From Sphingobacteriales bacterium 50-39 (lineage in GTDB: Bacteria > Bacteroidota > Bacteroidia > Chitinophagales > Chitinophagaceae): a stretch of 64,000 nucleotides of DNA. The notes beneath the pieces were generated by a model. The model was not told where the DNA came from. It saw only the letters and a list, made by a program, of their open reading frames with translations, and did not search any database. The translations under genes and the position numbers were made by a program. The stretch covers positions 62,001 through 126,000 of the forward strand of contig MKTZ01000004.1 in assembly GCA_001898505.1 (NCBI GenBank), in the 5' to 3' direction. Positions 18,001 through 27,600 of this stretch are shown one piece after another. Position 1 is the stretch's first letter, and each line of letters starts with the position of its first letter.

Positions 18001-20538
18001 ATGAAATCGAAAGGAATAATTAGAACCACAACTTTGGCAATGTTGGTCGTCGCACTTACTATCAATGCCATGGCGCAGACGGTGACGGGATATGTCAAGG
18101 ATGCTGCTAATGGCACTCCCTTATCCAATGCCAGCGTGGCCATAAAAGGCCAGCATGGAGGCGCCCGCACCAATTCGGAAGGCAGGTTTCGAATACCCGC
18201 GGATAAATTTCCCATCGACATTGTCGTCAGCAATGTCGGATATGATCCCACCACCATCCACCTGGACTCTTTTCCCAGGCTGGACATGCAGGTCACGCTG
18301 AACAGGCAGTTCAAGGAGCTGGGAAAGGCCACTGTTAAGAACAAGCGCATAAAATACCGTAATAAAGGCAATCCCGCGGTGGAACTGATCCGCGCGGTCA
18401 TCGATCATAAGAACAGCAACAGGATGGAGGCCTATAACTATGCAACGTACGAAAAATACGAAAAGCTGCAGGTCTCTGTCAACAAAGCCAACGAGACAAA
18501 AATCGCCAAGAACAAGTTGCTGCGGCCTTATCATTTCCTGGTAGAGAATGGAGATACCACCAAGCTGGAAGGGCGGGTGCTGTCACCCGTCTACCTGGAA
18601 GAGACCTTGTCCGATGTATACTATCGCAAGGACCCGGAAAAGACGAAGACCATCGTCAAAGGTAAAAGGAAGGTAGATTTCGGGGAATTCATAGATATGC
18701 AGGGTATCAGCATGTATCTCAACCGGCTGTACCAGGACTTCAATGTATACGACAATAATATCTCCGTCTTCACCAATCTTTTTCTCAGTCCCATAGCGGA
18801 TATGGGTCCCACTTTCTACATGTATTTCATCGACGACACGGTAGTGGTGGACAACCAGAAGCTGATACGCCTGTCGTTTCGCCCCAGGAACCCCAATGAC
18901 CTGTTGTTCAGAGGGACCATGTGGATCACATTGGATGGAAATTATGCTATCCAGAAGCTGCGACTGCTGGTGAGCAAGAGCATCAACTTCAACTTTGTCC
19001 GGGAGATGAAGATCGACCAGGACTTCCAGCGGATGCCCGATGGACGATATCTTTTACAGAAGAGTGATGTGCTGGGAGATTTTGGCATTAACAAGTCGGG
19101 GACGGGACTATTCGGGGAGCGAACCGTCTCATTCAAGGATTTTAAAATGAACGAGCCCATACCCGACAGCTTGCTCCGGGGTTCGCCTATGGTGGTGCTG
19201 GACAGCGCGGAGAGCCAGAGGGATAGTTTTTGGGTGGCCTACCGGCATGATACGCTGACCAGGGCGGAGTCGAAGGTCTACGCCAATATCGACAGTCTCC
19301 AGCATATGAAGTCCTTCCGCCGGCTGATGGACTGGGGCACGTTGCTGCTGGCAGGGTACAAACAAGCAGGTATATTCGAGATTGGGCCGGCCAGCACATT
19401 CTACAGCTTCAACCCCGTGGAAGGTTTCCGGCTTCGTTTTGGAGGCAGGACCACGCTCAAGCTGAGCACCCGGTATTATTCGGAAGCGTATGCCGCTTAT
19501 GGTTTTAAGGACAAACAATGGAAGTACTTCCTCAGCGGCACCTATTCACTGAACAATAAAAGCATCTACGGATTCCCGCAGAATTATATCCGGGCCAGCT
19601 ATCAGAAGGACACGAAGATCCCCGGTCAGGAATTGCAGTTTGTACAGGAAGACAACTTCCTCCTGTCATTCAAGCGGGGGAATAATGACAAATGGCTTTA
19701 CAATAAAATATTCCGGCTGGATTATAAGCATGAGTTCGGGGATCATTTCTCCTATGCTTTTGGCTTCAAGTGGTGGCAGCAGGCGCCGGCGGGGACCATC
19801 TCGTATGTAAAGAATGGAGGGGTGGATACCCTTCCCCATATTACCACTACGGAATTTTCCACGGAGTTCCGCTGGGCGCCGCATGAGCAGTTCTATATCG
19901 GCAAGCTCTACCGGGTACCGATCTTAAATAAATATCCGATATTTACAGTAAGGTATACGGCGGGTGTAAAAGGACTGTTCAACAGTGAGTATAATTATCA
20001 CAATTTCAACGGTGAATTTTTCAAAAGGTTCTATTTATCCTATTTAGGGTACACGGATATCACCGTCGACGGAAATTACATGGTGGGCAAAGCGCCCTGG
20101 CCGCTGGCAAATATCCAGCATGCGAACCAGACGTTTGCGTATCAGCTGCAGAGCTTCAACCTGATGAACTTTATGGAGTTCATCACAGACCATTCTGCTG
20201 CACTGTATATCGATCATTATTTCAACGGGTTTTTCTTCAATAAGATACCGTTATTAAAAAAATTGAAGTGGAGAGAGGTCATCGAGGCGAAGCTTGTATA
20301 TGGCGGTCTGCGTGATGAGAACGATCCGAGAAAACATCCGGAACTTATCCAGTTCCCGCTAACCAACGGCGTGATGGAGACCTTTTCCCTGGATCACCGG
20401 CCTTATGTCGAGGCGGGTTTTGCCATCGCCAATATATTCAAGCTGGTGAGGGTGGATTTTATCAAGCGATTCACTTATTTGGAGCATCCGGAGATACCGA
20501 CCTGGGGTATTCGGGCAAGGGCTAAATTTGATTTTTAA
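18001..20538 (+). CDS. DUF5686 outer-membrane protein with carboxypeptidase-like regulatory domain
   Basis: This is an 845-residue secreted protein. After a signal peptide ending INAMAQ comes a CarboxypepD_reg-like domain (about 25-110: VTGYVKDAANGTPLSNASV, SNVGYDP), followed by the long DUF5686 region, rich in alternating beta-strands and ending in RARAKFDF with a terminal Phe, as in outer-membrane barrels. Function is unknown in this family. It lies in the middle of the inositol-lipid operon, 6 bases after GtrA and 8 bases before the phosphatidyltransferase, so a role in handling the lipid at the outer membrane is possible but unproven. Confidence 0.85.
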   Translation: MKSKGIIRTTTLAMLVVALTINAMAQTVTGYVKDAANGTPLSNASVAIKGQHGGARTNSEGRFRIPADKFPIDIVVSNVGYDPTTIHLDSFPRLDMQVTLNRQFKELGKATVKNKRIKYRNKGNPAVELIRAVIDHKNSNRMEAYNYATYEKYEKLQVSVNKANETKIAKNKLLRPYHFLVENGDTTKLEGRVLSPVYLEETLSDVYYRKDPEKTKTIVKGKRKVDFGEFIDMQGISMYLNRLYQDFNVYDNNISVFTNLFLSPIADMGPTFYMYFIDDTVVVDNQKLIRLSFRPRNPNDLLFRGTMWITLDGNYAIQKLRLLVSKSINFNFVREMKIDQDFQRMPDGRYLLQKSDVLGDFGINKSGTGLFGERTVSFKDFKMNEPIPDSLLRGSPMVVLDSAESQRDSFWVAYRHDTLTRAESKVYANIDSLQHMKSFRRLMDWGTLLLAGYKQAGIFEIGPASTFYSFNPVEGFRLRFGGRTTLKLSTRYYSEAYAAYGFKDKQWKYFLSGTYSLNNKSIYGFPQNYIRASYQKDTKIPGQELQFVQEDNFLLSFKRGNNDKWLYNKIFRLDYKHEFGDHFSYAFGFKWWQQAPAGTISYVKNGGVDTLPHITTTEFSTEFRWAPHEQFYIGKLYRVPILNKYPIFTVRYTAGVKGLFNSEYNYHNFNGEFFKRFYLSYLGYTDITVDGNYMVGKAPWPLANIQHANQTFAYQLQSFNLMNFMEFITDHSAALYIDHYFNGFFFNKIPLLKKLKWREVIEAKLVYGGLRDENDPRKHPELIQFPLTNGVMETFSLDHRPYVEAGFAIANIFKLVRVDFIKRFTYLEHPEIPTWGIRARAKFDF

Positions 20539-20546
20539 GGGACAAC

Positions 20547-21875
20547 ATGAGCATTCGGAATCAATTACAACAAGGTATATACAAGGTCATCAATCCGTTC
20601 GTGCGGGTTTTGATCCGTGCGGGTCTTACGCCGAACATGGTGACGACCATCGGGCTTATACTGAACATCGGGGTTAGCATCATATTTATCGAAGGGGCGG
20701 AGAAGGGCAATCGCGGGGATCTTTCCTATGTGGGATGGGCGGGTGCGCTGATCTTATTCGCCGGCCTGTTCGACATGCTGGATGGGCAGGTGGCCCGGCT
20801 GGGTAATATGAGCTCCCGATTTGGCGCTTTGTATGACTCGGTATTGGACAGATACAGTGAGTTGATACTTTTTTTAGGGATATGCTATTACCTGGTGGCG
20901 CATCATTATTTTCTAAGCAGCCTGGTTGCCTTTATCGGCATGATCGGCAGTCTGATGGTGAGCTATACACGGGCGCGTGCGGAAGGACTGGGCATAGAAT
21001 GCAAGGATGGGCTGATGCAGCGGCCGGAAAGGGTCATATTGATCGGGGTATCGGCCCTTGCCTGCGGGATCGCCTCGAAATGGATGGGGGGCAATTACAA
21101 GATACACTGGCCGAACAGCAATTTTCCCATTTTCGAGACCATTTCTATTTTCACCATACCGTTGACAGTGATGGCTGTGCTGGCGAATGCCACGGCCATC
21201 GGCCGGCTGAAGGATGCGAAAAAGGCGTTGGAAGAGCAGGACCAGAAAAATGCGGCGACAAAGCAGGCGGGAGACGTGCCGAGACAGGCAGATGGAGTAA
21301 AATCGAATGTATTTGTCTGGGTGTTATTACTATTGTCCATGGCATCGTCCGATGTGATGGCCCAGAAGCAAAAGGTGGCTGTATCGACCCCTGTGAGCAC
21401 TGCTGCGGATACCTTCCCTGTCCCTCCCCGCCGTTCGAATTCCTTATTCTATCTGCAACGCACCCCCAATACCAATACCATCATTTGCGAGCTGAATGAA
21501 AAGAACGGTGCGCCCGACCCGGATGACCCGGTGCATGTATTGTGGATCCGTTACACCGAGCAGAAGCAGCGGCAGGAGCTGAATTTTATCCAGCGGCATT
21601 TTGCCTATGGCATAAACTCCAGGGCATTGGGCAATGGGGCATATGAGCTGCATTTTGTCTCCTATAAGAGGATAGCCATGTATCTCCGTAAATCCCCGCT
21701 GGACAACCAACATCATGTCTATGTCAACATCGACAACAAGCAGATGCTGCTGAACAGGGTCTTTATCAAGATCAATCCGGGCGGCACATTCTGGAGCCCC
21801 AATGTCGAATATCTTGAGTTCAAGGGCATCGATACGGAAAGTGGTCAGGAACTTTTGCAACGTGTAAAAATTTAG
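20547..21875 (+). CDS. CDP-alcohol phosphatidyltransferase fused to DUF4833-like domain (probable PI-phosphate synthase)
   Basis: This is a 442-residue fusion. The N-terminal 230 residues are a CDP-alcohol phosphatidyltransferase with the full motif D-x2-DG-x2-AR-x8-G-x3-D-x3-D (DMLDGQVARLGN, then GALYDSVLD) and several membrane helices. In this locus it probably joins inositol phosphate to CDP-diacylglycerol. A linker (KAL-EEQDQKNAATKQA) leads to a hydrophobic stretch at about 252-265 (VFVWVLLLLSM) that resembles a signal peptide ending in MAQ. Then a soluble 150-residue domain resembles DUF4833 (SLFYLQRTPNTNTIICELN). The latter would face the periplasm. The gene is 5 bases before the PAP2 gene. 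Confidence 0.85.
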   Translation: MSIRNQLQQGIYKVINPFVRVLIRAGLTPNMVTTIGLILNIGVSIIFIEGAEKGNRGDLSYVGWAGALILFAGLFDMLDGQVARLGNMSSRFGALYDSVLDRYSELILFLGICYYLVAHHYFLSSLVAFIGMIGSLMVSYTRARAEGLGIECKDGLMQRPERVILIGVSALACGIASKWMGGNYKIHWPNSNFPIFETISIFTIPLTVMAVLANATAIGRLKDAKKALEEQDQKNAATKQAGDVPRQADGVKSNVFVWVLLLLSMASSDVMAQKQKVAVSTPVSTAADTFPVPPRRSNSLFYLQRTPNTNTIICELNEKNGAPDPDDPVHVLWIRYTEQKQRQELNFIQRHFAYGINSRALGNGAYELHFVSYKRIAMYLRKSPLDNQHHVYVNIDNKQMLLNRVFIKINPGGTFWSPNVEYLEFKGIDTESGQELLQRVKI

Positions 21876-21880
21876 CGGCA

Positions 21881-22846
21881 ATGGACCCAGTAACCGCCAA
21901 ATCTCCGGGAGCGAATCTCAATATCAGGACCTTTCTTATCGTTACGGCCATATCGGTGGGTTATCTGCTGCTGGCTGCGTGGCTGATAGGATTCAAGGGG
22001 GACCAGGTATTCCTGGTGCTGCTGTTCAATACATTATTTTATCTCTCGGGGCCTACCCGCCGGTTTATACTGGGATTCTCCATATTTATCATATTCTGGA
22101 TCATCTTCGACTCCATGAAGGCGTTCCCGAATTACAGGTATAATACCGTACATATCGAGAGTATATACAATGCAGAAAAAAGTATTTTTGGGTTAAGTCC
22201 AGGGGGCGGGGCCGACGGGTTGCGAGTTACGCCCAATGAGTACTGGCTGGCGCATTCCAACAGCGTGCTGGATGTGCTGGCGGGGCTTTTCTATATCTGC
22301 TGGATGCCGCTGCCGCTGGCTTTTGCGGGGTATCTTTTTTATAAGGACAAGAATGCCTTTTTCAGATTTGCGCTGACATTCTTATTGATCAATCTTTTAG
22401 GGTTCGTTATCTATTATGTATATCCTGCCGCACCGCCCTGGTATGTGGAGCAGTATGGGTTCGGCTTCAATCCTCATACCCCGGGGAATACGGCGGGTCT
22501 GGGAAGATTCGACAGTCTGCTGCATGTTTCGGTGTTCTCTTCCCTGTATGCCAAGAGCTCCAATGTCTTTGCGGCTATGCCTTCGCTGCATGCCAGCTAC
22601 CCGTTGGTGACCCTTTATTATGGGATACGCACCCGGCAGGGATGGATCAATCTTTTGTTTGGGACTATCATGGTGGGCATCTGGTTTGCGGCGGTGTATA
22701 GCAGTCATCACTATGTGCTGGATGTGCTGGCGGGGATCATATGCGGACTGACGGGTATTGGGTTGTTCAATTGGCTATACGGTCACGTGAGCGGATTCCG
22801 GCGGTGGGTGGAAGGTTGCGTTAGCGTCCTATCCCCTCGACCATAA
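21881..22846 (+). CDS. PAP2-family membrane enzyme, probable inositol phosphorylceramide synthase
   Basis: This 321-residue multi-pass membrane protein has the lipid-phosphatase/transferase signature AAMPSLHASYP (about 232) and SSHHYVLDVLAG (about 273). That form resembles Aur1-type inositol phosphorylceramide synthases (MPSLH and HHYVLD) more than plain PAP2 phosphatases. Last gene of the operon after the inositol-phosphate synthase, phosphatase and phosphatidyltransferase, it most likely transfers the inositol-phosphate head group from phosphatidylinositol to ceramide. A plain phosphatase role is the main alternative. Its 3' end overlaps the convergent TetR gene by 26 bases. Confidence 0.85.
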   Translation: MDPVTAKSPGANLNIRTFLIVTAISVGYLLLAAWLIGFKGDQVFLVLLFNTLFYLSGPTRRFILGFSIFIIFWIIFDSMKAFPNYRYNTVHIESIYNAEKSIFGLSPGGGADGLRVTPNEYWLAHSNSVLDVLAGLFYICWMPLPLAFAGYLFYKDKNAFFRFALTFLLINLLGFVIYYVYPAAPPWYVEQYGFGFNPHTPGNTAGLGRFDSLLHVSVFSSLYAKSSNVFAAMPSLHASYPLVTLYYGIRTRQGWINLLFGTIMVGIWFAAVYSSHHYVLDVLAGIICGLTGIGLFNWLYGHVSGFRRWVEGCVSVLSPRP

Positions 22847-23423
22847 TATCTACGATGGAGTCGATCTGAAGATCCAGGCGGGGACTTTGATCTCCGGACA
22901 GCATGAGGGGCATGGCCAGTCCCCTGAAACTACTGACCATCAGGTAGGCTACCAGCTCGATGTTGTGGACATTGAGTTTCTTGAATTCCCCATTCCGAAC
23001 GCCTTCTTCCAGGATACTTTTTACCAGCTCGACGTGGGTGGTATCGAACCTGCTCTTCAGGTCTGTCATGACGCAGTGCAGCTCGGCGATCTCGCTTTTC
23101 AGGGCGTCGCTGAGGTTGTAAAGCTGGCTGAGCTTGTTCAGGCGGCATCGGCAGTAAGCGATCAGTTTTTCTTTGGATGTGGAGGCCTGGCCGATGGCCT
23201 GGTGTATCTGGTTCAGCAATTCATCCATTTCTGCATGCAGGACGGCTTCAAAGATGTCCTCCTTACTGGGATAGTAGTAATAGAGGGAGCTCTTGGCCTT
23301 GCCCAGACCGCGGGCTATGTCGCCCATAGTCGTTTTTTTGAACCCGGATTTTTTAAATAAGGTCCTGGCGGTGTCAATGATATCCCTAACTACGATCTCG
23401 TCCTTTTGAAGGATTTCGGCCAT
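22821..23423 (-). CDS. TetR/AcrR-family transcriptional regulator
   Basis: This protein has about 200 residues. A TetR helix-turn-helix lies at the N-terminus (IIDTARTLFKKSGFKKTTMGD, then GLGKAKSSLYYYYPSKEDIF), followed by a helical ligand-binding domain of unassigned type. An ATG at 23471 is in frame, but a TAnnTTTG box on the minus strand at 23447-23454 would lie inside that extension, so the start at 23423 is preferred. It is convergent with the inositol-lipid operon and overlaps its end. It may control that operon through the CTGTT sites near 15.7 kb, or an unrelated target. Confidence 0.85.
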   Translation of the reverse strand: MAEILQKDEIVVRDIIDTARTLFKKSGFKKTTMGDIARGLGKAKSSLYYYYPSKEDIFEAVLHAEMDELLNQIHQAIGQASTSKEKLIAYCRCRLNKLSQLYNLSDALKSEIAELHCVMTDLKSRFDTTHVELVKSILEEGVRNGEFKKLNVHNIELVAYLMVSSFRGLAMPLMLSGDQSPRLDLQIDSIVDIMVEGIGR

Positions 23424-23446
23424 GCTACAGTCGAATTTTTGTCCTG

Positions 23447-23454
23447 CAAATTTA
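23447..23454 (-). promoter_or_regulatory. Candidate -7 box for tetR gene
   Basis: Read on the minus strand the sequence is TAAATTTG, an exact TAnnTTTG match. It would start transcription near 23440, just before the ATG at 23423. No clear -33 element is visible. Confidence 0.35.
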
Positions 23455-23548
23455 CAAATTTTCCAGGCCATTTTTTGGTTAACGTATGGTGAATCTTGGG
23501 GGGCAAAATAGATTGGCGTATTTTTAAGGACCTTTATCGCTTCCTACC

Positions 23549-23977
23549 ATGAAAAAAAAACTCAGCTGTATTCTCCTCGTCGATGATGACGAGCCTACTA
23601 ACTTTCTCAACAGGATGACCCTGGAGCAGGCCGAATGCACGGAACATATCCGTGTCTTACAGAGCGGACAGGAGGCGCTGGACTTTCTGGCCCATAAAGG
23701 GAAATATCTGGAAGCGCCCGATTGCCCGCGTCCTGATCTTATATTCCTGGATGTCAATATGCCGGCTATGGATGGCTGGGAGTTCCTCGAACGATATCAG
23801 CGGCTTCGGCCGGACCAAAAAGTACCTGTTGTGATGATCATGCTCACCACTTCCCTCAATCCTGATGATGAGGCAAAAGCCAAGGCGATACCGGAGGTCA
23901 GCGGTTTTGAGAACAAGCCGCTGCGTATCGACAGGCTTAGGGAACTTTTAAAAAACTATTTTCCGGACAGGGAGTAG
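23549..23977 (+). CDS. Single-domain response regulator (receiver only)
   Basis: This 142-residue protein is a lone REC domain: acidic pocket LLVDDDEPT, phosphoacceptor Asp in LIFLDVNMP (about residue 66), Thr/Ser in MLTTSLNP and Lys in FENKPL. There is no output domain. Stand-alone receivers of this type are frequent in Bacteroidota and shuttle phosphate between hybrid kinases. No partner histidine kinase is adjacent. The region between its end and the convergent CBS gene holds a GC-rich hairpin. Confidence 0.9.
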   Translation: MKKKLSCILLVDDDEPTNFLNRMTLEQAECTEHIRVLQSGQEALDFLAHKGKYLEAPDCPRPDLIFLDVNMPAMDGWEFLERYQRLRPDQKVPVVMIMLTTSLNPDDEAKAKAIPEVSGFENKPLRIDRLRELLKNYFPDRE

Positions 23978-23988
23978 GTCATGGCCGA

Positions 23989-24006
23989 TCCGTCCCGGGG
24001 GACGGA
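23989..24006. terminator. GC-rich hairpin between convergent genes
   Basis: CCGTCC and GGACGG pair around a CGGG loop, with an extra outer T-A pair (7-bp stem). It lies between the ends of the receiver gene (+) and the CBS gene (-). There is no U-tract on either strand, so a bidirectional terminator role is only plausible. Confidence 0.4.
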
Positions 24007-24011
24007 CCTGT

Positions 24012-24446
24012 CTAAATGCCGGAGTGTAAATAGTCTTTTAGATGTGTGATGGTCTCCTGTTGGGTGAGGATCGTCTCTTTTACCACGTCATTGATGGAGA
24101 CGATGCCGCAAAGCGTCTCGTTGTCGAACACCGGCAGATAACGGATGTTCTTGTCGGACAACAACTGCATACAGAACTCAATGGTATCCTGTGGTTTGAC
24201 ATGCGGCAGGTCCTTGGTCATGATCTCGGAGACTTTTGTGTCAGTGGAAGATTTGCCTTTCAGGATCACTTTCCGGGAATAATCACGCTCAGTCATGATA
24301 CCCATGTATTGCTGGCCATCCAATACCAGCACCGAGCCAATATTCTGATCAGCCATGATCCGCAGTGCGTCCAGGACAGTGGTCTCCGGGCTGACAGATG
24401 TTATCCTGCTGCCCTTGTGTGAAAGAATATCAGCTACCCTTTTCAT
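24012..24446 (-). CDS. CBS-domain protein
   Basis: This is a 144-residue protein made of two CBS domains (residues about 5-60 and 70-135), seen as VLDALRIMADQNIGSVLVLD, MGIMTERDYSRKVI and then IRYLPVFDNETLCGIVSINDVV. CBS pairs bind adenine nucleotides and usually regulate a partner protein; here they stand alone. Similar small CBS proteins are common in Proteobacteria and Bacteroidota without assigned function. The gene is divergent from the hybrid two-component gene, across 240 bases rich in hairpins. Confidence 0.88.
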   Translation of the reverse strand: MKRVADILSHKGSRITSVSPETTVLDALRIMADQNIGSVLVLDGQQYMGIMTERDYSRKVILKGKSSTDTKVSEIMTKDLPHVKPQDTIEFCMQLLSDKNIRYLPVFDNETLCGIVSINDVVKETILTQQETITHLKDYLHSGI

Positions 24447-24504
24447 ACGTCAAGTTTTGGTGAGAAATCAGTTTTTTAGGTGGACCGGCGGGTCCGCAAT
24501 CGTT

Positions 24505-24546
24505 CAAAACGAACCAACGGTTCGTTGGCCGAAGGCCAATCATTAG
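24505..24546 (+). repeat. Double-hairpin dispersed repeat, copy B
   Basis: Hairpin 1 is AACGAACC/GGTTCGTT around AAC, a perfect 8-bp stem. Hairpin 2 is TTGGCC/GGCCAA around GAA, where the other copies have TGTCC/GGACA, a paired change in both arms. The tail reads TCATTAG. It lies in the leader of the hybrid two-component gene. A further small hairpin (GGACC/GGTCC, 24482-24495) precedes it. Confidence 0.65.
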
Positions 24547-24550
24547 CCAT

Positions 24551-24597
24551 TTTGCCCGGGCAGACTAATTTTTTTGATCAGGCTGACCGGGCAAATA
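24551..24597 (+). repeat. Long imperfect inverted repeat in the HTCS leader
   Basis: TTTGCCCGG-x-CAG-x-C (24551-24565) is inverted at 24583-24597 (ending CCGGGCAAA), with two mismatches and a loop that includes a run of seven T. It directly follows repeat copy B and lies about 90 bases before the start codon of the sensor gene. It may act as a terminator protecting the sensor gene from upstream reading, or as a leader structure. Confidence 0.5.
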
Positions 24598-24685
24598 CAA
24601 TTTACGGATTTTTTACCAATTTTTTTTCATTATTTGCATGGTTCCAAAACTAGCCTGCCGGCCATTTGCCGGAGGAAAAGGCATA

Positions 24686-27600
24686 ATGCGGCGTATTCTT
24701 ACCATATGTTTTCTGATCTGTGTGCTGGGGGTGGGTTCCCGGGCTCAATATGATAAATACAGATTCTCGCGCCTGGACATTTCGCAGGGGCTCTCTAACA
24801 ACGAGGTTACCAGCATTTTCAAAGACCAAAGGGGCTTTATCTGGCTGGGTACCATGTCGGGACTCAATCGCTGGGATGGCTATGGCTTTAAGATATTCAG
24901 ACATGATCTACAGGATACCAGCTCATTGGACGACGATTTTATCGTAGCGATACTGGAGGGCCCCGGACAAACACTATGGGTGTCGACCCGGGAGGGGTTC
25001 AATATTTATAATTCTCTCACTGAAAAGTTCGATCGCGATGTCCGCTCCCTGCTTCATTCCATGCATATAAATGGGGACACCGTGTCCGATATCCGGAAGG
25101 ATAGGAATGGCGATTACTGGTTCCTGATGACGGGGGCCGGCGGGGGGCTGTATAAATACGAGGAGGCATCGAAAACGACCACTTATTTCCTTCCCCGACC
25201 TGGCAGCATGCGCTCGATGGCGGCCGATCCGGCGGGGGACTGGTGGATCCTCTATGGCGATGGTGTCCTGGAGAAAATGGATGTACGGACCGGGCGGGTT
25301 GTTGTTCGCAGCCAGGCCTTACAACATGTGCTGCCTGCAAAGACGCAGGAATATCATCTGTATGTGGACGAGCAGGGTGAGTGCTGGGTATACGCTTCGG
25401 CAGGGCTCAGCGGTCTGATATGGTACAGGCCTTCATCCGGGGAGGTGCAAGTCATTCGTAAAGAAAGCAATGGACTGCATCTCAACACCAATCTGATCAC
25501 AGGCGTCGTGCAGGATAATAAAGGAATGATATGGATCGCCACGGATCATGGGGGCATCAATTTGCTGGACAAAAAAACATTGTCGATACAATACCTCCTC
25601 TCCCGGGATGACGATGACAAAAGCGTCAGTCAGAATGCCATCGACTATCTCTATAAGGATCGTGCCGGGATCATCTGGGTCGGCACCTATAAGAAGGGCG
25701 CCAGCTATTACCAGGACGATATGTTAAAATTCCCCCTCTATCGTCATCAGCCCTCGAATCCCAACAGTCTGCCCTATGACGATGTAAACAGATTTGTAGA
25801 GGATGCGAAAGGCAATCTCTGGATCGGCACCAATGGGGGAGGGCTTCTTTACCTGAACCGTCAAACGGGAAAGTATACCCGTTATCAACACGACCCTTCC
25901 AGGCCGAACAGCCTGAGCAATGATGTCATCGTCAGTCTCTGTATCGACCATGAGCAGAAGCTTTGGATCGGCATGTATTATGGAGGAATGGATTGTTTTG
26001 ACGGGAAGACATTTATCCATCACCGTCATAATGAGGATGACAGCGCCAGCATAGGGGACGACAGGGTTTGGGAGATACATGAGGACGCTCACGGGCGGCT
26101 GTGGGTGGGAACCCTGGCGGCGGGGTTAGACCTGTATGACAGAAAGAAAAATATTTTTATCCATCACCAGCCCGATGCCGCTGTAGATCCTTACTCTCCC
26201 GGTGTCGGGTCAACCGTGCATTCGGGATATATCTCCGACCTGGTGGAGGACCGGGATGGCAACCTGTGGATCGGCACCTCTATTGGTATCGACGTGCTCG
26301 AAGCCGCTACGGGTAAGTTCCGGCATTATGTCAATGAGGCGAACAAGCCTGCCAGTCTCAGCAATAACAATGTCATATCCATCAAGGAGGACAGTCGTGG
26401 CCTGATCTGGGTGGGTACGCGGGAGGGGCTCAATGTCTTTAATAAGGCTGGCGGGGATTTTACCATCTTCCGCCGCGGGGATGGATTGCCGGACAATGCA
26501 ATTCTAAATATCCTGGAAGACAACGATCATCAATTATGGCTTAGCACGCCCAATGGGTTATCCCGTGTCACCGTCCGGGTGGACCCACAGACAGGCCATA
26601 TCACCTGCAAATATACCAACTATGACCAGTCCTATGGATTGCAGGGAAAGGAGTTCAATGAGAATGCTGCACTGAGGACCCATGCGGGCGAGCTGATCTT
26701 CGGGGGTGGGGATGGGTTCAATATCTTCGACCCGCAGAAGCTGCGTACCAGCCCCCATCATTCGCAGCTGATCTTTACGGACCTGCAGGTGTTCAACAAG
26801 ACCGTGGGGATAGGCGAGAAGCTTAACGGGCATGTCATTCTACCCCAAAGTATTACGGAGTCGAGGCAGATCACGTTGCGGCCTAATGAAAATGTATTCT
26901 CCATCGGATTTGCCGCACTGGATTTCCTGGATGCGCAGAAAATGAGATATGCCTATATGCTGGAGCCTTTCAATAAGGACTGGCTGGTCGGGGATGGCAG
27001 GAGAGCGGTATACACCAACCTCGATCCCGGGGACTATACGTTCAAAGTGAGGGCGGCTGATGAGGATGGCGCCTGGAATGAGCAGGTGTTGGAGCTGCGT
27101 ATCAAGATACTGCCTCCTTTCTGGAAAACGCCGCTGGCCTATGTCCTTTATGCTCTTCTATTGACAGGGGGGCTGTTGCTGGCGCGGCATATACTGCTGC
27201 AACGGGCGGCCATGCGGTTTGCACTGGCGCAGGAGAGGAAGGAGGCGCATCGTCTGCATGAGCTGGATATGATGAAGATTCGGTTTTTCACGAATGTAAG
27301 CCATGAGTTCAGGACCCCGCTGTCCCTGATACTGACCCCGCTGGATAAGATCATACAGAATACGGATGACCCGGCCCGTAAGAACCAGTTCCATCTCATC
27401 CACCGGAATGCCCGGCGACTGTTGAATATGGTCAACCAGCTGCTGGATTTTCGCAAGCTGGAGGTGCAGGAGCTGCGGCTTAATACGAGCAAAGGGGATA
27501 TCGTACGATTTATAAGGGAACTGTCATATTCCTTTACGGACATTGCGGAGAAGAAGAATATAGACTTTTCCTTTTCGGAGAGCATTTCTACCCTTTGTAC

